Shown: positions 41,308-50,733, counted from the first letter of the stretch. The stretch: 64,000 bases of DNA from Streptomyces showdoensis (GCF_039535475.1 NZ_BAAAXG010000011.1:102978-166977); one strand, 5' to 3'. The notes: generated from the letters alone by a model not told the origin. Translations and numbers: made by a program.

Positions 41308-41952
41308 TCACGTGCTCGGCGCGGCGGCTTCGAGGTCCTCGACGGTGCCGGACATGACGGTGCGCAGGTGCCGGGTGAGGTGGTCGACCGGCCAGTCCCA
41401 CCAGGCCAGGGCGAGCAGCCGGGCGACCTCGGACTCGCTGTAGCGGGTACGGATGAGCGTGGCCGGGTTGCCGCCGACGATGCCGTAGTCGGGGACGTCG
41501 TCGACGACGACGGCGCCGGACGCGACGATGGCGCCGTGGCCGATGCGGACACCGGGCATCACGGTGGCGCCGTAGCCGATCCAGACGTCGTTGCCGACCA
41601 CCGTGTCGCCGCGGCCGGGGAGGCCGGTGATGAGGTCGACGTGTTCGGCCCAGCTGCCGCCCATGATGGGGAACGGGAAGGTCGAGGGGCCGTCCATCCG
41701 GTGGTTGGCACCGTTCATGAGGAACCGCACCCCGGTGCCCAGCGCGCAGAACTTTCCGATGACCAGCTTCTCGGGACCGTAGTGGTACAGCACGTTGCGC
41801 GTCTCGAAGGCCGTCGCCTCGTCCGGGTCGTCGTAGTAGGAGTACGCGCCGATCTCGATCAGAGGCGACGTCACCAGGGGCTTCAGCAGGACCACGCGCG
41901 GCTGTTCCGGCATCGGGTGGAGCGTCGACGGGTCCGGCGGGACGGGACTCAC
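41308..41952 (-). CDS. Xenobiotic/streptogramin-type O-acetyltransferase (Vat/CatB family)
   Basis: The protein is 214 residues from the GTG at 41952 (CGGAG ten bases upstream); the frame is open to 41973. It has a left-handed beta-helix hexapeptide-repeat fold. Family landmarks are [47 protein letters not shown] with the catalytic His, and repeats [20 protein letters not shown] / [16 protein letters not shown]. Members acetylate streptogramin A or chloramphenicol, but many chromosomal ones have no known drug. A 19-codon ORF (42019-41960) ends eight bases before the start, a layout like leader-controlled resistance genes; this is only suggestive. Confidence 0.88.
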   Translation of the reverse strand: MSPVPPDPSTLHPMPEQPRVVLLKPLVTSPLIEIGAYSYYDDPDEATAFETRNVLYHYGPEKLVIGKFCALGTGVRFLMNGANHRMDGPSTFPFPIMGGSWAEHVDLITGLPGRGDTVVGNDVWIGYGATVMPGVRIGHGAIVASGAVVVDDVPDYGIVGGNPATLIRTRYSESEVARLLALAWWDWPVDHLTRHLRTVMSGTVEDLEAAAPST

Positions 41953-42060
41953 GGCAGCATCACTCCGCATCACGAACGAGGGCGGTGTCGGCGTACGCGT
42001 CCATGATCGCAGGAGTCATGGCCCGCCCCGGCCCGGGCCCCGACGGATCCCCCGAGTCGC

Positions 42061-42158
42061 GAGCCTCGAACCGCGAGCTCCGAACCGCGAGCTCCGAGGC
42101 CCGAGCTCCGAGGCCCGAGCTCCGAACCCGGAGCCCGAGGCCCGGAGCCTGAGGCCCG
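42061..42158 (+). repeat. 14-bp tandem repeat, seven copies
   Basis: Units of GAGCTCCGAGGCCC type start every 14 bases from 42061 to 42145, the middle ones nearly identical. They lie between the reductase gene's stop codon and the acetyltransferase gene. Confidence 0.85.
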
Positions 42159-42189
42159 ATGCTTCGGAGCCCGTGCGCCGTCGCGCCCG

Positions 42190-42855
42190 TCACCCCCGGA
42201 AGGACTCCGGCCGCTCCGGCGACGCCTCCGCCAGGGCGCGCTCGACCTCCTCGACGCCCCCGCGGAGGCCGTAGACGGGGGTGTCGGGCTGCTGGCGCCA
42301 GGAGTCGTCGATGCCGCCGGCGTCGACGGTGTCGAAGCCGAGCTCGTCGATGAGTTCGCGGACCGCCTTCTTCGCCTGCTCGTCGTCGCCCGCGACCGGC
42401 AGCGCGATGCGCTCGGGGTCGCCGGCCGGGCGGTGACGGTCGAGGATGTCCTGGGCGTACGTGCCGTTGAAGGCCTTGACGACCGGGTGGCCCAGGTGGC
42501 GCTCGGTCCAGCGGCTCTCGGTGAGGCCCTCGTCCTCGATGGCGGCGATGCGGCCGTCGCGCTCGCGCGGGTAGTAGTTGCCGGTGTCGAGGACGGCGAA
42601 GCCCTCCTCCGCCCCGTCGAACAGACCGGTCGACGGGAGGTCCGGGATCGCCTTCAGGGGGATGGTGACGACGACGATCCGCGCGCCACGGGCGGCCTCC
42701 GTGACCGTGACGGGGGTCGCGCCGGTCTCCTCGGCGAGGGCGGCGAGCGTCTGCGGGCCGCGGGAGTTGGCGACGGCGACCTCGTGTCCGAGGGCGGTGA
42801 GGCGGCGGGTGAGGTTGCCGCCGATGTTGCCTGCCCCGATGATGCCGATCTTCAT
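42190..42855 (-). CDS. NADPH-dependent F420 reductase-like (FNO) NAD(P)-binding protein
   Basis: The protein is 221 residues; the ATG at 42855 follows GGAAGGA. The Rossmann motif IGIIGAGNIGGNLTRRL is at the N-terminus, with VAVANSRGP, the NADP-type second strand. VVVTIPLKAIPDL, VLDTGNYYPRERDG and VVKAFNGTYAQDIL are typical of the F420-NADP oxidoreductase / YrrC family. It may reduce F420 or a different cofactor; no F420 enzyme is adjacent. Confidence 0.87.
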   Translation of the reverse strand: MKIGIIGAGNIGGNLTRRLTALGHEVAVANSRGPQTLAALAEETGATPVTVTEAARGARIVVVTIPLKAIPDLPSTGLFDGAEEGFAVLDTGNYYPRERDGRIAAIEDEGLTESRWTERHLGHPVVKAFNGTYAQDILDRHRPAGDPERIALPVAGDDEQAKKAVRELIDELGFDTVDAGGIDDSWRQQPDTPVYGLRGGVEEVERALAEASPERPESFRG

Positions 42856-43184
42856 GTCGTGGTTCCTTCCGAGCGGGTGGCGCGGTTCGCCGTCATGGGA
42901 GTCCGCAACGGAGGGACCCCGCCCGCTATTCCCCTGAGGGGACGTGAGAGCTTGGCGTGCCCCGGGTGAAAGCAGGAGCGTTCCGGCCCCGCGGCTGGCC
43001 CGAACGGGTGATGATCCACTGGGCGCATCCCCCTCCGCGCCCGCCCCGTCCGTCCCGCACGCCCTCCCGCACCCAGCACGCCCAGCACGATTCCGCCCCA
43101 GCCCCCCCCGCACCCCGCACGCCCCTCTCCGTCCCGCACCCCTGACCCATGACCCCTCACCACCCCTCACCGAAAGGGCAGCGC
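42856..43184. other. Divergent intergenic region
   Basis: These 329 bases separate the reductase and molybdoenzyme genes. The left half is ordinary; the right half (43030-43150) is a pyrimidine-rich CCCGCACG-type low-complexity stretch. The CCCCTGAGGGG palindrome at 42930-42940 is a possible operator. No small gene is seen. Confidence 0.45.
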
Positions 43185-45539
43185 ATGACAGCGCAGGACC
43201 GCGCCGCACAGTACGAGCAGGAGGCCGCGCCGCCCCGCGGCATCGGCCGGCGCCGCTTCCTCGGGTACGTACTGGCGGCGCCGACGCTCACCGTCGCCGC
43301 CCAGGTCGGCGCGGACGTGCTCGCGCCCGCGAACGCCGAGGCCGCGGTCCCGGCCGTCGTGCCGTCCCTGCCCGGGCCCGCCGACATCTACGACCTGAAC
43401 GACATGCTCACCCACGCCGCCCTCCCGACGGCGAACCTCATCACCATCCGGATCGACCCCGACGGCACCGCCCGCTTCGCGCTGCCCCGCGCGGAGGTCG
43501 GCCAGGGCATCACCACCTCCACCGCGATGATCATCGCCGAGGAGCTCGACCTGCCCGTCGAGCGGGTCAGGGTCACGCTCGCCGACGCCCGCCCCGAGCT
43601 GCTCTTCAACCAGCTCACCGGCGGCTCGAACACCACCATCTCCACCTTCACCCCGATCCGCGTCGCCGCCGCCGTCGCCCGCAGCCGGCTGCTGCGGGCC
43701 GCCGCCCTCGAACTCGGGGAGGCCGTCGGCACCCTCACCGCCAAGGCGGGCGTCATCACCTCCCTCGCCGGGGTGCGCCTCACCTACGGCGAACTCGCGG
43801 CGAAGGCCGCCGCGCTCACCGACACCCAGGTCTCCGTCACGCTCAAGGACCCGGAGGAGTTCCGGGTCATCGGCACCGGGCGGGGACGCGTCGACGCGCT
43901 CGAAGCGGTCACCGGACGCAAGAAGTTCGCGATGGACGTCCAGGTGCCCGGCGCCCTGCCCACGATGGTCTGCCGCCCGCCGACGATCAACGGCACCGTG
44001 CGCTCGGTGGACAACCTCGCCGCGGTGAAGGCCATGCCCGGCATCACCGACGTCGTCGCCGTCTCCACCGGAGTCGCCGTCCGGGGCCGCACCTTCGGCC
44101 AGTGCATCGACGCCGTCCGCGCGCTCAAGGTCACCTGGGGCCCCGGCACGGCCGAGGGGGCCTCCGACGCCACCGTCCTCCAGAAGCTCCGCAGGGCCGA
44201 ACTGCCGCTCGTCGTACCGCCGCTGGACCTGCTCACCAAGTCGGTCGACGCCCGCTTCACCTTCGCCTTCGCCAGCAACGGCGCCCTGGAGACGAACTGC
44301 GCCGTCGCCGACGTCCGTCCCGGCTCCGCCGAGATCTGGGCGAGCCTGAAGTCGCCGATCGTCGCCCAGGAGAAGATCGCGCTCCAGCTCGGCCTGCCGA
44401 TCGGCGCCGTCACGGTCCACGTCACCGAGGGCGGCGGCTCCTTCGGCCGCAAGCTGTTCCACGACGCCGCCGGGGAGGCGGCCGAGATCTCCAAGGCGCT
44501 GGGCAAGCCGGTCCGCCTGATGTGGCACCGCACCGACGACTTCCGCCAGGGCCGTACGCACCCGATGGCCACCTCCCGGGTACGCGCCACGTACGCCCTG
44601 GGCGAGGTCCTCACGTACGAGCAGCGGCACACCTCCGTCGCCACCGACTTCGGGCACGGAATCGGCGAGATCATCACCTCCGAGGCCGCGCAACTGCCGG
44701 TCGCGAACCTGGCGTTCTCCGAGACGATGTTCCAGCTCACCCAGGCGAGCCCGTACCACCTCGGGGTGACCACCCAGCTCCTCAACGAGGTCGACACCGG
44801 TTTCAACACCGGCTCCATGCGCAACATCTACTCGCCCAACGTGCGCTGCGCGCAGGAGCTCGTCCTCGACGAGCTCGCCCGGCGGATGGGGCAGGACGCC
44901 CTCGCGTTCCGGCGCCGGCTGCTGAAGGACGAGCGGGCGCGCGCCGTGCTCGACAAGGTCGCCGAAGTGGGCGGCTGGGGGCGGCAGATGGCGCCCGGCA
45001 CCGCGCAGGGCATCGCCGTCCATCCCGAGTACCACGCCTTCGTCGCCGTGCTCGCGGAGATCGACTGCCGGCCCGCCACCACCGGCCGCAGGGTGCGCGA
45101 CGCCTATACCGGCCCCCGCGTCACCAAGGTCGTGTGCGCCGTCGACGTCGGCCTCGCCGTCAACCCGCGCGGCCTGGAGGCCCAGATGATGGGCGGCATC
45201 ATCGACGGCATCGCCCTCACGCTCACCTCCGGCCTGCACCTGAAGGACGGGCACTTCCAGGAGAGCAGCTGGGACAACTACTACTACACCCGGCAGTGGA
45301 ACACCCCGCCCGAGCTGGAGATCATCGTCATGCCCCCGACGGGCGACAGGCCCGGCGGCGCCGGCGAGCTGGCCGTCGGTGCCGCCGCGGCGGCCGTCGC
45401 CTGCGCCTACGGCCGGGCCACCGGCACGATGCCGACCAGCTTCCCGGTCAACCACGACGAGCCGCTCGCGTTCACACCGCTGCCGACCGTCCCGCCGATC
45501 CCCGCCGCCCCGACCGACGGCCGCGCCCGCGCCCTCTGA
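43185..45539 (+). CDS. Molybdopterin-binding oxidoreductase large subunit (isoquinoline 1-oxidoreductase beta-like)
   Basis: The protein is 784 residues; the ATG at 43185 follows GAAAGGG. A twin-arginine signal (GIGRRRFLGYVLAAPTLTVA) targets it to the cell surface. Xanthine-dehydrogenase-family landmarks: EVGQGITTSTAMIIAEELDL, LTGGSNTTISTF, VTEGGGSFGRKLFHDAAGEA, MWHRTDDFRQG, GGAGELAVGAAAAAVACAYG. The domain order and Tat signal match IorB, whose partner is a small 2Fe-2S subunit, encoded next. It hydroxylates aldehydes or N-heterocycles; the substrate is unknown. No FAD subunit is present, as in other IorAB systems. Confidence 0.92.
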   Translation: MTAQDRAAQYEQEAAPPRGIGRRRFLGYVLAAPTLTVAAQVGADVLAPANAEAAVPAVVPSLPGPADIYDLNDMLTHAALPTANLITIRIDPDGTARFALPRAEVGQGITTSTAMIIAEELDLPVERVRVTLADARPELLFNQLTGGSNTTISTFTPIRVAAAVARSRLLRAAALELGEAVGTLTAKAGVITSLAGVRLTYGELAAKAAALTDTQVSVTLKDPEEFRVIGTGRGRVDALEAVTGRKKFAMDVQVPGALPTMVCRPPTINGTVRSVDNLAAVKAMPGITDVVAVSTGVAVRGRTFGQCIDAVRALKVTWGPGTAEGASDATVLQKLRRAELPLVVPPLDLLTKSVDARFTFAFASNGALETNCAVADVRPGSAEIWASLKSPIVAQEKIALQLGLPIGAVTVHVTEGGGSFGRKLFHDAAGEAAEISKALGKPVRLMWHRTDDFRQGRTHPMATSRVRATYALGEVLTYEQRHTSVATDFGHGIGEIITSEAAQLPVANLAFSETMFQLTQASPYHLGVTTQLLNEVDTGFNTGSMRNIYSPNVRCAQELVLDELARRMGQDALAFRRRLLKDERARAVLDKVAEVGGWGRQMAPGTAQGIAVHPEYHAFVAVLAEIDCRPATTGRRVRDAYTGPRVTKVVCAVDVGLAVNPRGLEAQMMGGIIDGIALTLTSGLHLKDGHFQESSWDNYYYTRQWNTPPELEIIVMPPTGDRPGGAGELAVGAAAAAVACAYGRATGTMPTSFPVNHDEPLAFTPLPTVPPIPAAPTDGRARAL

Positions 45540-45571
45540 CCCTCCGACCCCGACCGAGAACAGGAACCACC

Positions 45572-46051
45572 GTGCCCCAGCACACCTTCATCCTCAACGG
45601 CAAGGCCGTCACCGCGGAGGTCGAGGACGACGTCCGCCTGCTCTGGGTGCTCCGGGACGTCCTCGGCGTCACCGGCCCCAAGTACGGCTGCGGGGTCGGC
45701 GTCTGCCAGGCCTGTACGAGCCACCTCAACGGCCGGGCCTTCACGCCCTGCTCCGTCCCGGTGAAGGACCTCGCGCCCGCCGACGAGGTCACCACCATCG
45801 AGGGCCTGCCCGCCACGGTCGGCAGGGACCTCCACCCGATGCAGGAGGCCTGGCTCGACATCGACGTGGCCCAGTGCGGCTACTGCCAGCCCGGCCAGAT
45901 CATGACCGCCGTGGCGGCCGTACGGCGCGCCCACGAGGCCGGCCGCGAGGTCGACGAGGCCGATCTCGACCAGATCCGCAACATCTGCCGCTGCGGAACC
46001 TATAACCGTATCCGTGAGGCCATCAAGGAGGGGGCCCGCCGCATGGTCTGA
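45572..46051 (+). CDS. 2Fe-2S subunit of the molybdenum oxidoreductase (isoquinoline 1-oxidoreductase alpha-like)
   Basis: The protein is 159 residues; GTG at 45572 with AGGA upstream, 32 bases after the large subunit. The plant-type cluster is KYGCGVGVCQACTSHLNGRA with the fourth cysteine in FTPCSV. The second cluster uses QCGYCQPGQIMTA and NICRCGTYNRIREAIKEG. No signal peptide: it is presumably exported by hitch-hiking on the twin-arginine signal of its partner. Confidence 0.95.
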   Translation: MPQHTFILNGKAVTAEVEDDVRLLWVLRDVLGVTGPKYGCGVGVCQACTSHLNGRAFTPCSVPVKDLAPADEVTTIEGLPATVGRDLHPMQEAWLDIDVAQCGYCQPGQIMTAVAAVRRAHEAGREVDEADLDQIRNICRCGTYNRIREAIKEGARRMV

Positions 46052-46090
46052 CGCGGCCGGGGCCCTCCCGAACGAGAGGGCGTGCCGCCG

Positions 46091-46663
46091 ATGCCGGGAA
46101 AGATCGTTCTGTTCGCTTCCGTCTCCCTGGACGGCTTCATGGAGGGGCCGGACCACGACATCGACTGGCACCGCGTCGACGAGGAACTGCACCTCCACTT
46201 CAACGCGGAGCTGGCCCGCATGGGCGGCTTCATCAGCGGCCGGCGCACCCACCTGCTGATGGCCGACTACTGGCCCACCGCGGACGCCGACCCGGCGAGC
46301 TCGCCCGCAGAGCGGGAGTTCGCCGGGATCTGGCGCTCGATGCCGAAGTACGTCTACTCCACCACCCTGGAGCACGCCGACTGGAACACCACCGTGGTCC
46401 CGCGCGTCGACCCGGCCGAGGTCCGCGCCCTGGCGGCCGCCGCCGGCGGGGACCTGTCCCTCAGCGGCGCCGACCTGGCCGCGAGCTTCCGCGAACACGA
46501 CCTGATCGACGCGTACCAGATCTACGTCCACCCCGTGGTGATCGGCCGCGGCACCCCGCTCCTCACCCCGATGGACTCCTCCGCCGACCTCCGGCTCGAC
46601 ACCACGCGCGCGTTCCCGAACGGCGTGGTGCTGCTGCGGTACGAGCGGGAACGGGGCGCGTGA
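46091..46663 (+). CDS. Dihydrofolate-reductase-fold protein (RibD C-terminal family)
   Basis: The protein is 190 residues; the ATG at 46091 is favoured over a GTG at 46082, which sits too near the GAGAGGG ribosome site. The RibD_C fold is shown by KIVLFASVSLDGFMEGPDHD, MGGFISGRRTHLLMADYWPT, LSLSGADLAASFREHDLIDA and VHPVVIGRGTPLL. Paralogues are numerous in Streptomyces and their substrates unknown. It follows the molybdoenzyme pair by 39 bases and could be cotranscribed. Confidence 0.9.
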   Translation: MPGKIVLFASVSLDGFMEGPDHDIDWHRVDEELHLHFNAELARMGGFISGRRTHLLMADYWPTADADPASSPAEREFAGIWRSMPKYVYSTTLEHADWNTTVVPRVDPAEVRALAAAAGGDLSLSGADLAASFREHDLIDAYQIYVHPVVIGRGTPLLTPMDSSADLRLDTTRAFPNGVVLLRYERERGA

Positions 46664-46664
46664 C

Positions 46665-46738
46665 GGCGGGTGTGATGCGGCGGTTCCGTGACGGCGGTCC
46701 GTGAGGGCGGGTGTGATGCGGCGGTTCCGTGACGGCGG
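46665..46738 (+). repeat. 33-bp direct repeat, period 41
   Basis: GGCGGGTGTGATGCGGCGGT and 13 further bases occur at 46665-46697 and 46706-46738 without mismatch, directly after the preceding stop codon. Diverged half-units continue to about 46765. Confidence 0.85.
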
Positions 46739-46828
46739 GTCACTGACGGCGGGTCCGTGAAGCGGAAAACCTGATGAGCCGCCCGCCGACGGATGCGACG
46801 ATGCCTCCGTTCCGCCGACGGAGGAAGC

Positions 46829-47938
46829 TTGTTCGTCATCGTGTGTGCGGGGTGCGACGCCCCGCTGACCGACGCCCTGGCCGAGGTCGTCCTGCCCGCT
46901 CACGCCCGCCAGGCCTACGGGAACGGGGTCCAGCTCCCCGTGCTCATGGAACCCGGCACGTTCGCCGTGGACCCGGAGCCCTGGGGGCGCCCCTGGCGGC
47001 CCTGGGAGGAGCTCGGCCCGGGCGAGGCGGCGGCCCGGGGCTTCCACGCACCCGTGCCGTACGTCTCCGACGGCGTGCCGGGAGCGATCGTCATCGCGCC
47101 GGGCGACGCCCGCGGCACCCGCCTGATTCCGGAGCGGGCGGGCGGCTACTGCTGCGGCCTCGACTGGGGCGACGGCCCCAACATGGCCTGCGTCGACTGC
47201 GGCCTCCCCGTGGCGAGCCGGATCGACGACTGCTCGCTCTGGCAGGCCGTGTGGTTCGCCCCGGACGCGGTGCGCCGCCACCCCGTCGACGGCGCCGACA
47301 CCGCTCCGCGGCCGTGGGCGGCGTTGACGGCGCTGGGCTCGGGCACGCCACCGGTCGAAGCGATCGGGCGGTGGTCCATGGGCATGGTGGAGCAGCCCCA
47401 GTGGCGGTGGAGCCCGCGTTGGGAGGCCGCCGTGGGCCGGGCGCTCGCCCACCTGCTGGTCTCCGGGCGGGGCCGGCCGGTGCAGGTGCCCGAGGGGCTG
47501 GCCGCCGAGGTGTTCCAGCGGACCCTCGACGCCCTGGTCCCTCCCGGTCCGCCCGCGGTCCGTGCCGTCCTGGCCGGACCGGGAGCGCCCGCCCCCGACG
47601 CGGACGCGGACGTCCTCCTCGTACCGGCCCATCCGGAGACGGGGGAGGCGTGGCGCCCGGAGGGACCGGCCGGGGCCGCGGCCCGGGTCGTGCCGCTGCC
47701 GTTCGGGGTGTGGCGATGGCTGGTCGCCCCCGAACGGGACGCGCGCCTCCCGCAGTCGGGCGGCATGCCCCGCGAGGTGCTCCGCGACGAACCGGCCCTG
47801 CCGCGCGCCCACTGCCGCTTCCGGCCCGACCTGCACGTCTTCCAGCACACGCTGGCACGCCTGCCCGCCGCCCGCGCCCCGTGGCTGCGGGCGATCCTCG
47901 ACGATCCGTGGCGGTACCGGCGCGAGGGCGCCTTCTGA
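46829..47938 (+). CDS. Conserved hypothetical protein with cysteine pairs
   Basis: The protein is 369 residues. I choose the TTG at 46829, which has GGAGG four bases upstream; an ATG at 46793 in the same frame has none. The N-terminus is FVIVCAGCDAPLTDALAEVV, with a CxxC pair, and a second group is GGYCCGLDWGDGPNMACVDC followed by GLPVASRIDDC, suggesting a zinc site. The C-terminal part contains WRWLVAPERDARL and RFRPDLHVFQHTLARLPAAR. I recognise it only as an actinomycete family without known function. Confidence 0.75.
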   Translation: MFVIVCAGCDAPLTDALAEVVLPAHARQAYGNGVQLPVLMEPGTFAVDPEPWGRPWRPWEELGPGEAAARGFHAPVPYVSDGVPGAIVIAPGDARGTRLIPERAGGYCCGLDWGDGPNMACVDCGLPVASRIDDCSLWQAVWFAPDAVRRHPVDGADTAPRPWAALTALGSGTPPVEAIGRWSMGMVEQPQWRWSPRWEAAVGRALAHLLVSGRGRPVQVPEGLAAEVFQRTLDALVPPGPPAVRAVLAGPGAPAPDADADVLLVPAHPETGEAWRPEGPAGAAARVVPLPFGVWRWLVAPERDARLPQSGGMPREVLRDEPALPRAHCRFRPDLHVFQHTLARLPAARAPWLRAILDDPWRYRREGAF

Positions 47939-47944
47939 CCTTCC

Positions 47945-47992
47945 GGTGCGTCGACGTCACGGTGCGTCGACGTCACGGTCCGCCGACGTCGC
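47945..47992 (+). repeat. 16-bp tandem repeat, three copies
   Basis: GGTGCGTCGACGTCAC at 47945 and 47961, with a diverged third copy at 47977. It starts seven bases after a stop codon. Confidence 0.8.
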
Positions 47993-48023
47993 GGTCCGCT
48001 GTCCTCCCGCTCGCCGGAACCCC

Positions 48024-48323
48024 TCAGGCTCCGTGCTCCCGGCTCGCCGCGACGGCCGCCCGTACCGCTTCGAACAGCGCCTCCAGCCCCTCGGCCCGCT
48101 CCCATTCCTCGGCCGAGAGCTGCCAGGTGTGCTGCGTCGCCCGGGCTTCGGGCGGGCCGGTGAAGACCTCGACGGTCCGCCGCCCCTTCCGGTCGGGGCC
48201 CGTGACCCGCAGGTCCGTGTTCCGGATGTGGAACCGCTTGGGGTGGCTGCTGAAGATCTCCAGGATCCGGCCGTCGAAGGTGTAGAACTCTCTGCCCGCC
48301 CTGGCCGTGATCTCGTCGGTCAT
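48024..48323 (-). CDS. Small hypothetical protein
   Basis: The protein is 99 residues. The first half is beta-rich (REFYTFDGRILEIFSSHPKR; HIRNTDLRVTGPDRKGRRTV) and the C-terminal half is a helix (SAEEWERAEGLEALFEAVRA). No signal or membrane segment. The shape could be a PH-like or SHOCT-free adaptor, but I do not recognise the family. Confidence 0.7.
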   Translation of the reverse strand: MTDEITARAGREFYTFDGRILEIFSSHPKRFHIRNTDLRVTGPDRKGRRTVEVFTGPPEARATQHTWQLSAEEWERAEGLEALFEAVRAAVAASREHGA

Positions 48324-48530
48324 GGGGGTGACGCTACCCGCCGGGCCCCACGGCTGTCAGGCCCCCGCCCGTCGCCGGGCGCACTCCGGGAGGGGGAGGT
48401 CCGGAGCCTCGCGGACTACCCGTCATACCTGAGAGCTACCCCGGGGTTTGGCTCCCCGGCGGGACGCCGACCACAGGACGCGCTGCCTAGTTTCGGGACC
48501 GGATCGAACCCCGGTACGGAAGGAACTCCC

Positions 48531-49523
48531 ATGGCGCCCCTCCCGCGTGGCCCCCGCCGCGCACCCTCTCCCGGACGACTGCGCCGCACCCTGCTCGCCG
48601 CGCTCGTCACCGCCGCCGTCGCGGTGCCGGTCGCGGGGGCCGCCCGGCCGGCGGACGTGCCCGCGCCCGCCCCGGCAGAGGTCGTCCCGCTGGTCTCGGC
48701 CACGTCCGCCGAGCTCGCCGCGCGGTACGCGGCCGGGCGGGAGGCGGTGCGGGCGGCGGAGCGGAGCGCGGAGGAGTACGGGGCGCACAAGCGGGCCGTC
48801 TCGCTGCACGCCATGGCCGCGGCACGCCGCAGCTTCCTCTTCTTCGACGGACGGGACGGCGGCCGCGCCGCCGAGGTCGTCGGCGACCTCGCAGGGGCCG
48901 AGCGGATCGCGGTGCTCGTCCCCGGTGCCGACACCGACCTCGACCGCTACGGACGCTTCCGGGCCGGCGCCGTCGCCCTGCACGACGAGCTGCGCGACGG
49001 ACTCGGCGCCCGCGCCGCCGTCGTGGCCTGGCTCGGCTACCGCACCCCCGCCACCGGCAGCACCGCCTCGCTCACCCCCGGCCGCGCCGACCAGGCGGCC
49101 CCCGCGCTCCGCGCCTTCGTGGACGAGCTGCGGAGGGCGAAGCCCGGCGCCCGGATCACCCTGCTCTGCCACTCCTACGGCTCCGCGGTATGCGCCCGCG
49201 CGGCCACCGGTCTCCCCGCCGACGCCCTCGTCCTCTACGGCAGCCCCGGCACCGGCTCCGACTCCGTCGCCGACCTGCACACCCGGGCCGCGGTCTGGGC
49301 CGGACGCGGCGCCGCCGACTGGATCGGCGACGTCCCGCACGTCCGCCTCCCGCTGCTGCCCGGCTCCGAACTCGGCTTCGGCGCGGACCCCCTGGACCCC
49401 GGGTTCGGCGCGCGCACCTTCGACGCGGGCGGGGGCGGGCACAGCGACTACCTCGTCGCCGGCTCCGTATCCCTGGCGAACATCGCGCGGATCACCGACG
49501 GACGGGAGCCCGGGCATGCCTGA
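48531..49523 (+). CDS. Secreted alpha/beta hydrolase (DUF1023 type)
   Basis: The protein is 330 residues; the ATG at 48531 follows GGAAGGA. Residues 1-38 are a signal peptide or membrane anchor (RRTLLAALVTAAVAVPVAGA). The hydrolase core has a beta-strand block RIAVLVPGADTDLDRYGRF, AVVAWLGYRTPATGS, the nucleophile elbow LLCHSYGSAVCARAATGL, LVLYGSPGTGSDSV (acid strand) and GGGGHSDYLV for the histidine. Substrate unknown. Its last eight bases overlap the next gene. Confidence 0.85.
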   Translation: MAPLPRGPRRAPSPGRLRRTLLAALVTAAVAVPVAGAARPADVPAPAPAEVVPLVSATSAELAARYAAGREAVRAAERSAEEYGAHKRAVSLHAMAAARRSFLFFDGRDGGRAAEVVGDLAGAERIAVLVPGADTDLDRYGRFRAGAVALHDELRDGLGARAAVVAWLGYRTPATGSTASLTPGRADQAAPALRAFVDELRRAKPGARITLLCHSYGSAVCARAATGLPADALVLYGSPGTGSDSVADLHTRAAVWAGRGAADWIGDVPHVRLPLLPGSELGFGADPLDPGFGARTFDAGGGGHSDYLVAGSVSLANIARITDGREPGHA

Positions 49524-50733
49524 GCCCGCCCGCACCCCCCGCGGCTCCGCGCGCGCCTCCCTCCGGGCCCTCACCGACCGCGTGGAGGCCGCCACCCCGC
49601 CCGGGCGCGACCGCGCCCTCGACGCGCTGCGCGGTCTCGCCATCCTCGGCGTCGTCCTCGGGCACTGGCTCGTCACCGCCCTGGTCACCGACAGCGGCAC
49701 CCTGCGCGCCGAGAGCCCGCTCGGCCACCTGCCCGAATTCACCCCCGTCTCCTGGGTGTTCCAGACCCTCGCGGTCTTCTTCCTCGTCGGCGGGTACGTC
49801 GCCGCCCGCGGCCACGCCGCCGCCCGCGCCCGCGGCGAGGGCCACGGGCGCTGGATCGCCGCCCGGCTGCGCCGCCTGTTCCGTCCGGTGGTCCCGCTGC
49901 TCGCCGTCTGGACCGCAGCGACGGCCGTCATGCTCGGCTGCGGGGTGCCCTGGCAGACCCTGCACACGCTCGGCAAACTGGTGCTCTCCCCGCTGTGGTT
50001 CCTGCTGGTCCTCGCCGCGCTCACCGCCGCCACGCCGCTCGTCGCCCGGATCCACCCGCTGTGGCCGCTCGCCGTCGTCCTCCACGTCGACGTGGTCCGC
50101 TTCGGGTTCGACGGGCCCGAAGCGCTCGGCTGGCTCAACCTGCCCGCGGGCTGGCTGGTCCCGTACTGCCTGGGCACCCTGCTCGCCCGCCGCGGCCCGC
50201 TGACCCGGGGCGCCGCCTGGGCGCTGCTGCTCGGCGGGGCCGCCGCCACCGGGCTCCTCGTGGCCTTCGCCGGCTACCCCGGCTCCATGGTCGGCGTGCC
50301 CGGGGCGCCCGTCTCCAACCTCAACCCGCCCACCCTCGCCGCCGTCTCCTTCGGCCTCGCCCAGTCCGGCGCCGCCCTGCTGCTGCTCGGCCCGCTCCGC
50401 CGGGTCCTGCGCCGGCCCGCGGCGTGGGCGGCCGTCGCCCTGCTCAACCTGTGCGCCATGACGGTCTTCCTCTGGCACCAGACGGCGATGATCGCCGTCA
50501 CCGCCGGCGGACTCCTCGCGGCGGGGTTCCTCGGCCACGGGCCGCTGACCGGACTCCACACCGTCCCGGACGGCTACGGCTGGGTCCTCGCCCGGCTCGG
50601 CTGGCTGCCCCTGTTCGGGTGCGCCCTGGCGGTCTGCGGGGCCGCGTTCCACGCGTACGAGCGGAACACCGCGCGGCGGGCCCGCCCTTCGGTCCGGCGG
50701 CCCGGCGTACGGGAGGAGGCGCGACGTGCCTAG
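49516..50733 (+). CDS. Acyltransferase_3 family integral membrane protein
   Basis: The protein is 405 residues with about ten membrane segments. The N-terminal signature is RDRALDALRGLAILGVVLGH (R/K-x(10)-H of acyltransferase 3), followed by FFLVGGYVAARGH. The family transfers acyl groups to cell-surface polymers or secreted molecules. Its ATG at 49516 overlaps the hydrolase stop by eight bases, and the two may modify and demodify the same surface substrate (inference). Confidence 0.85.
   Translation: MPEPARTPRGSARASLRALTDRVEAATPPGRDRALDALRGLAILGVVLGHWLVTALVTDSGTLRAESPLGHLPEFTPVSWVFQTLAVFFLVGGYVAARGHAAARARGEGHGRWIAARLRRLFRPVVPLLAVWTAATAVMLGCGVPWQTLHTLGKLVLSPLWFLLVLAALTAATPLVARIHPLWPLAVVLHVDVVRFGFDGPEALGWLNLPAGWLVPYCLGTLLARRGPLTRGAAWALLLGGAAATGLLVAFAGYPGSMVGVPGAPVSNLNPPTLAAVSFGLAQSGAALLLLGPLRRVLRRPAAWAAVALLNLCAMTVFLWHQTAMIAVTAGGLLAAGFLGHGPLTGLHTVPDGYGWVLARLGWLPLFGCALAVCGAAFHAYERNTARRARPSVRRPGVREEARRA

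Noticed and set aside
41960..42193. 77-codon minus-strand ORF between reductase and acetyltransferase genes
   Set aside because: Most of it is the 14-bp tandem repeat read as amino acids; only its last 19 codons merit mention as a possible upstream ORF.
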